Shown here: piece by piece, positions 37,401 to 50,583 of the stretch
Numbering within the stretch: position 1 is the stretch's first letter
How the letters are laid out: each line of letters opens with the position of its first letter
Assembly: GCF_000247695.1 (NCBI RefSeq)
Contig: NW_004624801.1
Span: 1,402,875 to 1,466,874 of the forward strand
Length of the DNA: 64,000 bases
Direction: 5' to 3'
From: Heterocephalus glaber
Lineage: Eukaryota > Chordata > Mammalia > Rodentia > Bathyergidae
The notes under the pieces: generated by a model
What the model was told of the DNA's origin: nothing
Databases searched by the model: none
What the model saw: only the letters and a program-made list of their open reading frames with translations
Translations under genes and position numbers: made by a program

Positions 37401-38329
37401 GAGTATATTCCATTAGTTTTTCTTTAAGAGGCTAGAACCTAAATCACTAAGTTTTCACCAAAACTTATTATTAAGCCATAATCTAACAAGTTTAGATATT
37501 AACAAGTGACACTAACAAATGAGAAAGATATTTGGTCACTCTGAGAGATAAAAATTGAACCTGGAGCTGAATGTATTTATTGTGCACCATAAATTAAAAC
37601 TCCATTGTTAAATGGTATTTTCACTTTCAACAATATAAGAAGCCGTGGAGGACACTTTCGTGGGCTTTCCAGGTGTGACTTCAACAAGGAACTTGTCACA
37701 GAGGCTGGGATGATCTTGAAGATGCCTTTGAACTATGCAATGCCCTGTAGAGCTGTATCAGAGCCTGAAATACAAGGAAAATGTGGGCCCCTGAATTCGC
37801 TTATCAATGGCTTCTATATTTTTAAACACAGTGTGGGGGTACAGTGCTGAGAACCATGTCCCGACTGAAAAAGACTGTTATTGTTCCAGAACCATCAAAA
37901 GATAAACAAATACGTCTTTATCTAAATTACACTATGTTTTCGTCATGGATTTTTACATTCATTTTGATTTAACGCATATTACATTAAAATGCTCATTATC
38001 TCACTTACTGAGTTTTTTAGTGACCCTTAAATTTTTGCAATGAGGATTCTTGCTCATTCACCTTCTCTTAGTCTTGGGCCTAATACTCTGCTCCTGTAGG
38101 GAAGGCTGCAGCCATTGAAATCAGCTTCCCCCAGGTCATGACTGATCAATATGGGAGGACCTGGAGACAATTCTCAACTTCCTGTGGAGTGAGCCAGAGA
38201 CAATTTGAGGACTTTTACCTCTGCCCAGGCCCTCTTTCCTCCCTTGTTTTCCAACTGTGTCGATATCCAGGGTACAAATTTAAAAATTCGCAGCACAGTA
38301 TACTCCAGGAAATTTGACCTGTGGCAAAT
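37401..38329. other. Unique sequence
   Basis: Nothing recognised. An 81-codon frame at 37605-37850 has no family signature. Confidence 0.4.
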
Positions 38330-38640
38330 AGTCAGTTAAATTAGCTTATATTTATTAAGCATATACCAGACTCAGCACAGGGCCATGTGCATTGTATTTT
38401 ATTCTCACAAACCTGTAAGATAGGAACAATTTGTATTTAAATTGGTTATATCCTTTCAGTGGATAGAATAATATGAATGAAACCAGCCTGGTGTGTTTTA
38501 ACATACGGTGAGTGAATCTTCCCCCTCTCTCACTGGCTGAAGTATTGTAAAGATCCTTCACCCCAAGGTGAAGGCACCTGTATGTGGTGTTGAACACCTG
38601 CCTCAGGAAGACAAAGAGGACATAACTCAGTTATAGGATT
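38330..38640 (-). repeat. MIR fragment, split by unrelated sequence
   Basis: 'atttattaagcatataccag' then 'actcagcacagggccatgtg' and 'attctcacaaacctgtaaga' match a reversed MIR head to about 38430. A possible continuation ('ataactcagttataggattt') lies at 38615-38640 after about 180 bp of unrelated text. Confidence 0.55.
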
Positions 38641-41500
38641 TGAACTTAAAATATTCTGAAATGTAAATAAAATTCCCTATAAATAATAATTTTCCACTAT
38701 TTAGAAAGATTGTAATTTTTAATTTATTCTTGAGTGATACTGTCAATGAATGAGGTTAAGTTTGATTTAGTAAATGATAATGATAGTTGTTCATATTTTA
38801 AATGTTTCAAAACCTCAACACTTCTACTTATTCTGAAATAGAATTCCATTGAAGACTATAATAATATGCAGACACCAGTTATGACCAGTATATATAAAAA
38901 TGTTAATATGCATTTGTCTAACGTGAAGTATTTTTCACTCAAATTAGCAGAGTCATTTTCCATAGTCTAGCGTGGGACTTCACAAATTCATTGCAAAGTT
39001 TTCAGAAATCCAAGTCACAAGTTGGAAATTGCTTCAGGGAATAGAGTTCTCTCTTGAAAATGCTTTTTAGTCTGGATCATTTGCTAAATCATATTCCTGA
39101 ACTCAGCATGCCACATCTTTTCTTTCCATAGTTATGGCCCCTATATTTTTTAAGCATACTGTATTTTATATCCAGGCCTCTTGGTGTGTTCTGGTTCATC
39201 TGAAATGGTGCTACTTATTTATTACAAGATCTCACATTTGTTTTATCCATCACAAGTTAATGTTAGTATAAATTAGGCCCCAGGGATGTAATATTATCTT
39301 TAAAAAGCTGCCCCAAAGACAGAAAGCCAAGAATCAAAAGCATAAAAAGAACCAAGGTACGAAGCCTGAGTCACCAAGTTCATATTTCTTGCAGGTAGCT
39401 GTGTGAATGGGTTGATAGCTATGTGAATAGGTTAGAGCCACATTCTACTTTTTAGTGTGTGTCAAAAATCGTTATTTGACTGCAATGGCTCTATGCAAAG
39501 TTTGGTGGTGACTGAATAGAGATGTCTGCCTCATAGCAGCTGGCCAGGGCAGGAGCGAAAAATGAAACAATTCTGTCTGTATGGATACTTGTTCTTAATT
39601 TCTCATCTCTCAACATGTTCAAATCAACAATAATATTTGGAATATTTCAGTTGCTTTTTGACATGTAAGTATCTCCTAAATACTATTCTCTTCAGCAAAA
39701 TAATTCGAGGTAGTGAAATTGCTAAAGAAGTAATTCAAGGAAATGTTGTGATCCAAACTCTGAAAGAGCTCAAAGTGGCTTACAAATAGTCAGCTACACC
39801 TCAACTTTGTCAACTAAGTTAGTGACTTGAACCATCTGGTTTTCCCAGAAGAATAACACATCATCAGAAGAAGCCAGGTTAAATAAGCATTTACTGAATA
39901 TTTTCATATATCTAGCATGGTTCAGTAATAAACAGCATGATTCAAAGGACATTAATTGGCTTCATTTTTCAGTTTTAGTTAAAAGGTCTTCTATAATATG
40001 TAGGTGTTAAATTTTACTATGGTAGACAATATTATAAAGTGGTACCCCAAATGCTAATTTATTAAAGTCATATATACATATATATATATAAAATATTTTA
40101 GATTATCATCATTTAATTTATTATTGGAGGGTATACCTGAGTGTGTTCAATAGAAATATATTTTGTAGAGATATTCATAAAAGAAAAAATCATCTTTACT
40201 TTTAAATTTCAGCTTGGTCTATAAGGCACAATTTTAAAATGATTGATGACAATTGGTACCAGAAAATCTTCATGCCCGAATACCAAATACAACTGTAAGA
40301 GTTTATTGACAGAGCCTAGAAGGCAAGTCTGGATATTCCTAGACAGATCAGTAATTTTTTATAAATGGACAGGACTATGTAAGAAACCCTGTGCTCAAAC
40401 CCAACCATCATCACATTTATAGTCTTCAAAAATGTTTTATTTAGGGTCCTTCATCCAAAAAATCTTCTTTATTTCTGAACTCTTCTGACCATTGCTGTGT
40501 CTTAAAGTGACTCGTTTCAGAGATTTTTTTCATTTGAACAAGTGGCTGATTTAAAGTAACATCAGAGATGCCTCTATGAAGTTAGTGATTCTATGACACA
40601 GTCCCAACTGATTTCTCACATTGTCCATACCAAAACACAGCTGACAATGTGTGTCCCTCTGCCCAAACATGCTTTATACGCGGGGGGTGTTGAAATGCTA
40701 TCCAGCTGGCACACGCTCTGTTTACCACACTGCCTTGACTTCATGAGTTTGGCACATTCTATTTGGGTTATGCAAGCCAAGGTCATTATTGCTTAAAACA
40801 GAAGCCCACAAATTGCTGTTACCTAGGTGACCCAAAAGTCTCTGTTCACAGAAAACTGAATAAGAATTACCACTGGCTTCTTTGGGGTGTGTCAAAAAAA
40901 CTTAGTTGCTTGGTTGAATGAAGAAAAGAAACTACTGAGTCATTATTGAGTAAAATCCTAGTCTGTAACTGTCTTTAGAGGTGATGTGCTCTTCTAAAAT
41001 CATTTATTGTGATTGATATGTTAAAGTGGATAACTGAGATTACTTACAAATAACTTGGAAACCAGCAAGTTGGATGATGATATTTTTTGTCACTCATGAC
41101 ATCACCTGGGATATCATGCATCACTCACACCTTTTACAGACAGAAGTACAGCTGCCCATTCAACCCATAAAACAAGAGGCACTTTTGTATATTGCCTTCC
41201 TCATCCTTATTGGAAGATACTTAAACTAGAGGAGATTTTACTCATTCAGCAAATATCCTCCCATGGAGTTTACTGTATTTGCTCATTTGACTTGAGAACT
41301 ATCACTTTGATGAGACAGAAGAGAGAGAAATACCAGAGAATGAAGAAGCAAGGAAAATTGGAAGAAGAGCTTTGTGAATATTTTTGTAGTCACTGATTCA
41401 ACAACTTTTAAAATACACCATAGATGATTTCAGGAGTGAGATTTTTAAGAAGAAAAGAAAGATAAATAAGATACTTGATCTGTTCACAAGCAATATCTTT
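38641..41500. other. Unique AT-rich sequence
   Basis: A TATA-dinucleotide run lies at about 40073-40091. No gene or named repeat recognised in nearly 3 kb. Confidence 0.4.
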
Positions 41501-41613
41501 TCTCTGTACCTTTCGGAGTCTGTGTTATAGTCTAGGGCTTTGAGATGTATTTAGGATGGACAGGAAAGCCTTGGATTTTATAACACAAACACAGACTCTG
41601 AAAGGTACAGAGA
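41501..41613. repeat. Long imperfect fold-back (hairpin) next to a provirus
   Basis: 41501-41524 pairs with 41590-41613 with one mismatch in 24. After a 4-nt bulge in the right arm the pairing resumes (41525-41528 with 41580-41583) and continues imperfectly through 'tctagggcttt' against 'aaagccttgga', leaving a loop of roughly 20-25 nt. It is 31 bp upstream of the 5' LTR. It may be a MITE, a template-switch inverted duplication or a miRNA-like hairpin. The window holds no second copy. Confidence 0.85.
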
Positions 41614-41644
41614 ACAAGGTAAAAGCAAAATGAAATTTGGTACC

Positions 41645-42034
41645 TCTTATGGCTGTATCTAGATCTCCCCCAAAGCCTCATGTGGTCATGGGGCGGGGGG
41701 TTGACGGTGGCTGGATTAGAGTGTGTGAATGAGGATGGGATTAATGGGGCACATAATGGAAGCCCCACCCGGGGGTATAATTAGCATCAATCAATAAGCT
41801 TACAGGCTGGGTGGAATATAAAGGGAAAGAGGGAAGGCAGGCCTGCTCCTGCTGCTGCTTGTCTGTCGCTGCGTTTTGCCTGGTCTGTGATGCCCCTCTG
41901 CCATGCCACCCTGCCTTAGAGCCGGCTTGCTGTGGACTGAAACCTCTATGAACCCTGAGCTGAAATAAACCTTCCCTCCTTTTGCACTATGTATCAGGTT
42001 TTTTGTTTCAGCGATGAGAAAAGTAACTAAGACA
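41645..42034 (+). repeat. 5' LTR of MaLR provirus
   Basis: It starts TCTTATGGCTGTATCTAGAT (the canonical TG has mutated to TC) and ends 'aagtaactaagaca'. An AATAAA-like 'gaaataaacc' lies near 41963. Confidence 0.85.
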
Positions 42035-43502
42035 AATTTTGGTACCAGAAATGGGGCCATTGCTGTGATATTCCTTGGCAGTGTGGTTCAGAAGTCTTTA
42101 GAACTAGCTTGTGGAAAGAGTTTGGGAAAGTTTGGAGAAGACAGCTGAAGAAGCAGCAATGGAAGGCTCTAAGCTGAGCTTGATGGGAGATTCTGCTCAG
42201 ATCCGAGAAGACCAGAATGCTGATAGAAACACAGCCTGGTAAAGACGAGGCTCAGGAGGCTTCAGTTACAAATGAGGACTGCGTTGGTTTTTGGGCTCCA
42301 GGCCATGTGTGTTATGCTTTGGCAAAAAAAAAAAATTGTCTGTATTCTGCTCTTGTCCAGAGGCTTTGAAAGAGACTAAAATTAGGGGTGGTAGAATAAT
42401 TTATCCGCTGGAAGAAATTTCAAAGTAGTCTAACATTGAGGTGGTGACATGGCTAATGTTGGGGGGTTTTAGTGAGATCTAGGTTGAGAATGGAGAGCAA
42501 AGAGTCCAGTAGAATGATTTAAAACATTTCAAGATTGGCCAGAAAGGAAGCTCTGGTAAAGTTGTGGACTGCAAAAATGGAGCAGAGAACTTGGTTGCTG
42601 AAAAGGAACAGGAGAATAGAAAAGTTGGCCTGAGGACATCATAAGAACCAGCTGGACTCCAGCCTTTGCAGCTTCAAAACTGAAAGGTGAAAGACTTTGA
42701 TTTGAGAAGAGAGGCCCAGAGTACCATGTGCCAGAGTGGTGGTGGCCTAGAAAATTTTTTCCTTGGGATTGGGTCCATAACACTCAGCAATCCAGGCACG
42801 CACCCCCTACACCCCTGAGAGAAAGAAGCCTGGCTTCTGCTTTAGCTAACAGCAGGCCTTAATGTCATCTATGTGGTGCTGGTTTGAGGTGCATGCAGAA
42901 TGCAAGAATTGTGGGCTCAGGAAGGCTTCCACTCAAATTTCAGAAGGCCTGGGAGGCCAGGTAGTGTACCTCTGAAAGGGCAGTGTTTGAAGCTGAAAGT
43001 GTGGAACTGAAGGTGCAGTGGAGACCCCCGAAGATTGGAGAAGCCAGGAAAGTGAATCATCTGAGGAAAGTTGAAAAGAGTGAACAAAGCCAGACCAAGA
43101 GAAAAGGCTATGGACTCTACAACCACAAGAAGGGCCACAGGGGTGGAGCCACCCAAACCCTTTGGAGTTCACATCTTGCCACAGATTGCTTTGGATGCTG
43201 AACATGAAACTACAGAACTTAACATTTGCCCTGCTAGATTTTGGACTTGCTTTGGTTTCACTCCTTTCTATCCCTTTCTTTATACCTTTTGGCATGGAAA
43301 TATTTATCTTGCGCCATTGTAAGTTGGAAAGGTTTAACTTTCTTCTCATTTCTACAGGAGATCACAGTTAAAAATTTGCCTTAAATCTCTTTCAACTTGG
43401 ACTTTTCAGCAATGTTGAAACTTCTAGGCAGTTCTTAGAGACGGACTGAATACCTTCAGCATAGAGGGATGCAAATGAGTCTTTTGGAGTCCAAGGGAGA
43501 AA

Positions 43503-43927
43503 TGTTATGGGCTGTATCTAGATGTCCCCTCAAAACCTCAGGTGGTTGTAGGTGGGGAGTTTCAAATGTGGCTGGATTAGGATATGTGAATGTGGATTAA
43601 GGGTGTGATACTGGGGTTAAGGGGGGGTCTGTAATGGAAACCCCACCCTAAGTATGAGTGGCACCAATCAATAGACTCGTAGCCTGTTTGGCACAAAAGG
43701 GAAAGGGAGGCTAGCTTTTGGTGGTGGTGCTGTGCTTAGCTGTCTTCTATCTTCTTGCTATGGACCATTTCAACTCTGTGATGCCCTCCCCTCTGCCGTG
43801 CCACCCTGCCTTGGAGCCAGCGTACTATAGCCTGAAACCCCTAAAACTATGAGCTGAATAAACTTTTCCTTCTTTAACTTTGAGTGTGGGGTATTTTGTC
43901 TCAGCAATGAGAAAAGTAACTAAGACA
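43503..43927 (+). repeat. 3' LTR of MaLR provirus
   Basis: It starts TGTTATGGGCTGTATCTAGA and ends 'aagtaactaagaca'. 'gctgaataaactt' near 43853 holds the polyadenylation-type signal. It is about 35 bp longer than the 5' LTR owing to small indels. Confidence 0.87.
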
Positions 43928-43964
43928 TCAGTCATTTACAAAATCTAAGAAAGCTAATCTTATG

Positions 43965-44255
43965 TAAATAGAGAATACAACCCCAGTTACCAGAAACTAG
44001 GAAAGGTATAGATGGGGGGGGGGATGGGAAAAATTGTTCAACAAGTACAACATTAGACTTACATTGTAGTGTACAGTTGGACAACTATAATTAATAGTTT
44101 TGTATCATAACTTTAAAATATCTATGAGGATTTTAACCATATGCAGCATAAAAATTATGAATATGTGAGGTTATTTGATAATTACACAATGTACTCATGT
44201 ACAAAGCATTGTACCCTATAGATATGTATGGGTGTCAATTAAAAGCAAACTAAAA
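43965..44255 (+). mobile_element. Old L1 3' UTR fragment
   Basis: 'ccccagttaccagaaactag' through a G-run, 'gacaactataattaatagtt', 'gataattacacaatgtactc' and 'tgtcaattaaaagcaaacta' follow an L1M-type 3' end. Confidence 0.7.
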
Positions 44256-47200
44256 TTTAAAAACAGGGCATTGGTCAAAAAAAATCAAGAGAAATTCTGA
44301 AATATTTTCATCTCAATAAAATTTTTAAAATAGTAATCAAAATTTATGGGATGAAGAATGCTTTTTACACTGAAAGGAAATTTATAGCATGGCATTAACA
44401 TAATAGAAAAGAAGATCTATTATTAATTTAGGTTTTTACCTTAAGAATCTAGAAGGCTAAATTTTTTCTGAGTGAGCAAAAGAAAAGAAGTAATATGAAT
44501 TAGAGATCAATAAAATTGAAAAGAGAAGATTGATAGAATCAATAAAATTTTTAAAAGTTACTTTTTCAAAGCATAAAAAGACTGCTAAGTCTCCACCCAG
44601 TCTAAGAATGTAAGGAGAGGCCAGAAATTATTAATACCAGGGATGAAAAAGACAGCATTATTACAGTGTCATTAGAAGTATAGTAAATAAATACTACAAA
44701 AATTCTATGCCCATATTTCATGACATAGATGGAACTGGCCGAGTCTTCAGAAAGACACAGTTTTCCAAAACTCACACAAAAGTGACCATCTGAATAGATT
44801 GTATCTGTTAAAGAAATTGAATAAATACTTAAACTTCCAAAATAGAAACCACCAGGTCTCAATGGGTTCACTGGTGAATTCTATCAAGCATCTAAGGGAG
44901 AAATTTTACCAAATCCCCATAATCTCTTTGAAAAGAATGGAAATACTGGGGATAATTATGAGGCCATATTTACCCTAATATCAAACCCAGACAGAGATAA
45001 CAAAAAGACCACAGTCTCCCATAAACATCAAGGCAAAAATCCTCATCAAAATATTAATAAAACAAATCCAACAATGTGTAAAAAGTGTTATCTACCATAT
45101 GCAAATAGGATATAATCAAAATATTCAAGACTGTCAATATTTGAAAAGCAATTTATGTATTGAACATATCAATAGGCTTAAAAGAAAAAAAAATTCCATG
45201 ATCCTTGTAGAGGCAGGAAAAGCATTCCACACCCAGTTATGATAAAATCTCAGTAAACTAAGAATATAAGAGAACTTCCTAAACTTGACATAAGATATAT
45301 ATAAAAGCCTATGGCTAACATCATACTAAATGATAAAAAGAATTGAAGCTTTCCCAGGAAGATCAGTAACAAGGCAAAGCTGTCCTAACTCATTATTTTT
45401 TCAGTATATTAGCTAAAAAAATAAATGTGAAAAAGAAATAAAATGTATACAGGTTGGGAAGGAATAACTAAACTGTGTCTTTCAGAGGATGACATGATTA
45501 CCCATGGAGAAAATATTTTAAAAAATCAACAACTAATCTATTATCCTAGAACTACTAAGTGAGTTTAACAAAGTTGCAAGATAAAAGGTAAGTGTACAAA
45601 AATCAATCTCCTGGGGCTGAGGATTCAGCTCAGTGGAGCCTTCCTGCCTCACAAGTGCAAGGTCCTGAGTTCAATTCCTGGTACCAAAAAACAAAAACAA
45701 AAGTCAATCTCTTTTCTACATAGCAGCAATAAGCAAGTGAAATTTGAAGTTAAAACTCCATATCCTTAACATTAACAGTCCCAAAATGAAATACTTTGGT
45801 ATAAATATAACAAAAAGTACCATACGTACATGAAGGAAACTGCAGAACAAACTCTAATTGATGAAATCAAAATACAACAAAATAAATGGAGAAATATGTC
45901 ATATTAAAAGATAAGAAGACTCAATATTGTCAAGATGACAGTTCTTCCCAACATATCTATAGATTCAAATGAAATCTCAATCAAAACTTATTTTGTTGGT
46001 AGCAACAAACTGATTTTAAATTTATATGGACAGGTAAAAGCTCCAGAATAACAAAGTGGATACTGAAAAAGAATAACAAAATTGAAAGATTGATATGACC
46101 TGACTTCACGACGGACTAAAAATCACCAGGAATCAGAACAGTGTGGTACTGCCAAAGGAATAGACAAATAGATCAATGGAACAGAGTAAAGAGCATACAA
46201 ATGAGCTCACATAAATATAGTCACCTTGGTCCTAGACAAAGAAAATATAAAGAGCAAAGAGAACCTTCTAAGAAATGGTGCTGGCCCAACTGGACATCCA
46301 AAAATAACAAAATTGTAGACCTCATAATATTACAAAGTTTATAACATAACAGTTCATAGAACTCAATGTGAATCACAAAACTATAAAACTCTCAGGCTTG
46401 AGTATGATGATGACTTCAGCTCTGACACCAAAAGTATGATCTATAAAAAAAATTGATAAGATGAGCTTAATTAAAATTAAAAATTATGCAAAAGGTAGTG
46501 TCAAGAGATGAAAAGTTGATTCTCACTATGATAAAAAAATTTAGAAAAGACTCACCTTAAGAAGGACTATTATCCAAATTGTACAGAGAACTCTTAAAAT
46601 TCAACAAAAATAAAACAAGCTCAATGAAAAAAATGGAATGGAAGCCTTTACAGACACCTCACCAGAGAAGTTTTAGAGATGTCAAATAAGTATATGAAAA
46701 GATATTCTACCTGAAATATCACGAGGAAACACAAATTTAGACAATATAAAGTACCACTACATGTCTGACAAGTGACCAATCTGGAAAACTGATAACACTA
46801 AATGCTGACAAGTTTGTAGGGCAACAGGGTCTCTTGTTCCGTGCTGGTGAGAACACAAAAATGCAAAAGGCACTTTGGGACAAAGTTTGGTGATTTCTTA
46901 TAAAACTAAACATACTCTCACTATATGATCCAGCAATTCGATGTCTTGATTTTTACTAGAAAAGTTGAAAACTAATGTCAACACAAAAATATGCGCCATA
47001 AATATTAATGTTTATACAAGCTTTATTTACAATTACCTGAAGTTGGAAGCAACAATTATGTTCTTCCTTAGATGAACAGATAAATAAACTGTGGTATAAC
47101 AAGACAATGGAATATTCTGCAATACTGAAAGGAAATGAACTATTAAGCTATGAAAACACATGGAGGAAAATTGAATCCATATTACAAATTTTTAAAAAAT

Positions 47201-47515
47201 CAAAAGAAAACTCTCCATATTGCAAGATTACAACTATATAACATTCTGGAAAAGATAAAACTGTGCTAATTGTAAGAAAAAGTTCAGTGGTTGTCAGAAG
47301 TTGTAGGGAGGCAAAATTGAACAGGTGGAGTCCAGAGCATTTTTAGTGCCATGAATATTCCATATAATATATAGTGATGATTATGTCATTATAAATTTAT
47401 GCACAAGACAATGGGATATACAGCACCAAGAATGAACCCTAATGCAAATTATGAGCTGTGGCATGATACATCAATGGAGGTTCATCAGTTCTAATAAATA
47501 TTTTATTATAGTGGT
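44256..47515 (+). mobile_element. Old L1 (copy A): ORF2 middle to 3' UTR
   Basis: ORF2 text starts near 44370 ('ggaaatttatagcatggcat'), with 'aatgggttcactggtgaatt' at about 44860, 'aagcctatggctaacatcat' at about 45306, and 'gaacagtgtggtactgccaa' (C-terminal region) at 46136. The 3' UTR includes 'cagcaccaagaatgaaccct' and 'tggaggttcatcagttctaa'. Many stops and indels are present. An ID SINE interrupts it. Confidence 0.85.
45599..45711 (+). repeat. ID-type SINE inside L1, with TSD
   Basis: Body 45611-45699: 'ctgaggattcagctcagtgg', 'cctcacaagtgcaaggtcct', 'gagttcaattcctgg'. AAAATCAATCTC (45599-45610) and AAAGTCAATCTC (45700-45711) differ at one base. Confidence 0.92.
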
Positions 47516-48462
47516 AAATGTAGAAAACTGTGAGTGCATAAACATATGTGAGATGAGACAAATGAGAAATCTTGGTATATTCTTCTTAATTTTGCTGTGA
47601 ACCAAAATATTCTCTAAAATATACAAAATATTTTAAAAAGGAAAATGGATACTAAATAGAACCTTCAGGAACCTGTACGATGAGAGCAAAGTATCAGGCA
47701 TTTGTGTTCCCAAAGTAGATAAAAAAGAGGTTCGCTCTGAAGAAATTAGGCAAAGAAATAATGACCAAAAATTCCCCAAATTGACAAGTTATATAAAGCC
47801 ACAGATTAGTGGAGTTAATCCCAAACTAGATAAAAGCCAAAGAAATCCAGTCCAATATGAATCTGAGTAAAGCTTCTGAAAACCCAAGACAGAAAATATT
47901 TTCAAAGCAATAAAAGAGAAACTACACCTTGTCTATAAAGGAAAAAGTTTCATATGACAGTAGATTTCTCATAAGAAATTATGAAGGCCAAAACAAAGCA
48001 GAACAGTGTCTTTAAGTATTTAAAGAACTGTGAACCTAGGATTTTATGCCTGGGGAAAAAATCCTTCAGGAATGCAGAGAAAACCCACATACCATTAGAT
48101 AAAAGAAAACTAGGAGAATTTGTGAGAAGTAAACCCACATTAGAAGAATGGTTGCAAATAATTCCTTAATCATCGTGGAAACAATGCAAACACTATTCTT
48201 GAAACATGGAGAAAGGATTTTTAAAAAAAGAAAAAAAATATGGGTAAATAAAATGAGCTTTCTCCTCTTGATATGTAAATAAAATCTGACAACTTAAGCA
48301 CAAATGTATAGCATTGTCTGATATAATTCTAAATGTATGTACAGAAAATATTTAAGACAATCATAAATAGGAGAGAATAAAAGAATGTAAAGAGAGGTAA
48401 GGGTTCTCCACTGCACTTGAACAGGTGAGAATCACACAACCAAAAAATTGCTATAAAGTCTA

Positions 48463-48491
48463 TCATCTATCTATCTATCTATCTATCTATC
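48463..48491. repeat. (TATC)n microsatellite
   Basis: About seven tetranucleotide units lie inside L1 copy B. Confidence 0.95.
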
Positions 48492-48790
48492 AATCAAGAA
48501 ATTACACAAAGTAATATACTTGAAAACACTACAGGAAATAAAATTTGAATTTGAAACCTTGTTGAAGTAACCCACAAGAATGCAGGAACCATCAAAAAAA
48601 GCAAAATTTAGAAGGAAGGACAAATACCAAAACAAAAAATGGCAGAGTGAAACCCTTACTTGAAATTATAACTAAATAAATCACAAGAAAGTGTTCACAG
48701 AATAAATTAATGACCATGAAACAATTATAGTCTGTCTAAAATTCAAGACAAATATGATAATAAAGATAGATTAACGTAAAAAGTATGGAA

Positions 48791-48911
48791 ATCTAAGCAT
48801 GGTGACCCATGCCTGTAATCTTAGCACTCTGAGATGCTAAGGCAGGAGGACCACAAATTTGAGGACAGCCTGAACTACATGGTGAGTGCCTGTTTGAAAG
48901 CAAAACAAAAG
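48791..48911 (+). repeat. B1 SINE
   Basis: 7SL-derived: 'gcatggtgacccatgcctgt', 'aatcttagcactctgagatg', 'ggcaggaggaccacaaattt', 'gaggacagcctgaactacat'. It ends in an A-rich tail. Its presence supports a rodent source. Confidence 0.9.
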
Positions 48912-50555
48912 TAAAGTTGTGGGAAACATGTTTTTGTAAATCATAATTTAAAAAAATATAAATTGATTCATTAATATCAGATAAAAAATGTATCAAAGAT
49001 TGAAAGGAACATTATATATTGATAAAATACAGCAATCCTAAATGTATATGTTCCAAACAACAGAAAAAGAGCTGCAAAATATGTGAACCAAAACCTGATA
49101 AAACTGAAAGAAAATGCTGAACCAATTCCCAATTTAATTGGAGTCATTGATACCCTTCTCAAAAACTAATCCCTTAACCACACAGAAAATAAGTATATGT
49201 AACAACACCATTATGCAACAGTATCTAATCAACATTTATAAAATACTCCACCTAAAACCACCAGAACATACATTTTGGGAAACTGAGGAATAAATTTCTA
49301 AATAATTTAAAAGTCAAAGAGAAGATCTCAAGGGAAAAAAACATTGAATCAAATGAAAATGAAATGTATCACAGCAAAATTTGTGGGGCAGAGTGAGAAC
49401 AGTGCTGAGAGAGAAATGTGTAGCACTGTATGTGTACAGTAGGATGGAGGGAAGATCTCAAATCAGTACCTGAAATTTCCACCTTGAAAGCAGAGAAAGA
49501 AGAGCTAACAGAATCAAATCAAGAAAGAAGAGAGTAAGAGCAGAAACCAATTAAATTAAACAAAAATAAAGGAAAATCAATGAAACAAAACTCTTTGAAT
49601 TACCAAAAGAGTCAGTCACTAGTATGTCTGAAGATGAAAGGAAAGAAGAAAAGCTACAAATAACAGAAATTAAGAAGAAGATGTAACTACAGTCTCTGTA
49701 GATATCACGCAGATACTAAGGGGAAACTGTAAATCTCTGAAAAATTGATGACTTAGGTTTTAGATCAATGACTCAAAACTCATTAACCACAACAATATGA
49801 CAAGCATGAATAGATCATTTTAATACCTGTATAACAATTCAGATGTCAAATTCATAATTTTAACACTCCCTCAAAAAGAAACCTCCAGACCCAGATAATT
49901 TTACGTGGTAAGTACACCAAATGTTTGAAGAAGAATTAATGCCACGTGTACACAATCTTTTCCAGAAAATAGAAGAGGAAGGAACTCTTCAGTTGCTTTC
50001 ATAAAGTTAGTGTTATCCTGACACAAACATAGCCTAAGACAGTTAAAGAAAAAAAGAGAGAGAAGAAAAGCAAAAAAAGAAAAACTAAACATACTTGACT
50101 TCAACATTCTTCATGATTATAATTAAATAATTTATCAATATGTAGAGGGAATTATACCCCAAAACGAAATATTACAAACGCCAGGGATGTGAGGCTGGCT
50201 CAATATTTGAAAGTCAACCATTTAATCTACCATATTAAGAGGATATTATCTCAAACTGGTGAGAAGTATCTACTCAAAAAAACTTAACCAATACAAACAA
50301 ACAAAAATACCTTACAGCTAACACCATACTCAGTGTTGAAAGAGTGCATAGTTTCTCCCTAAGATTGAAACAAGATAAACATCTTTCTTCTCATCACTTC
50401 ATTCAATACAGTGTTAGATGACCTAACCAGTGCACTAAAGCAAAATGTAAAATGTAAAAAAACAGACGATATGAGAAAAAAAGAAGTGAAATTGTCCTTA
50501 CTTGCAGTTTTTCCTAGAAAAACTCTAGGAGTCTATAACCCAGGAAAGCAGAGTA

Positions 50556-50583
50556 AGGAGGGGGAGGGGGGGTGAGGTGGGAG
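50556..50583 (+). other. G-quadruplex-prone G-run
   Basis: Runs of five and seven G, then GGTGAGGTGGG, give enough G-triplets for a quadruplex. It interrupts L1 ORF2 text. Confidence 0.7.

Larger units (their letters stand above)
41645..43927 (+). mobile_element. Two-LTR ERVL-MaLR-type provirus, non-coding
   Basis: 5' LTR 41645-42034, internal 42035-43502 (about 1.47 kb), 3' LTR 43503-43927. A primer-binding site of tRNA-Leu type (TGGTACCAGAAATGGGG, 42040-42056) follows the 5' LTR, and a purine tract ('aagggagaaa') precedes the 3' LTR. The internal region has no gag or pol text; a 138-codon antisense frame is not family-like. The size matches non-autonomous MaLRs, which depend on ERVL enzymes. 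LTR divergence is clear, and I find no matching 5-bp target duplication. Confidence 0.88.

Noticed and set aside
42933..43349. 138-codon minus-strand frame inside the MaLR internal region
   Set aside because: It is antisense to the element and shows no gag, pol or env features. MaLR interiors are non-coding.
48463..48491. CRISPR-like or tandem array
   Set aside because: It is a simple TATC microsatellite. No spaced direct repeats of CRISPR type occur anywhere in the window.
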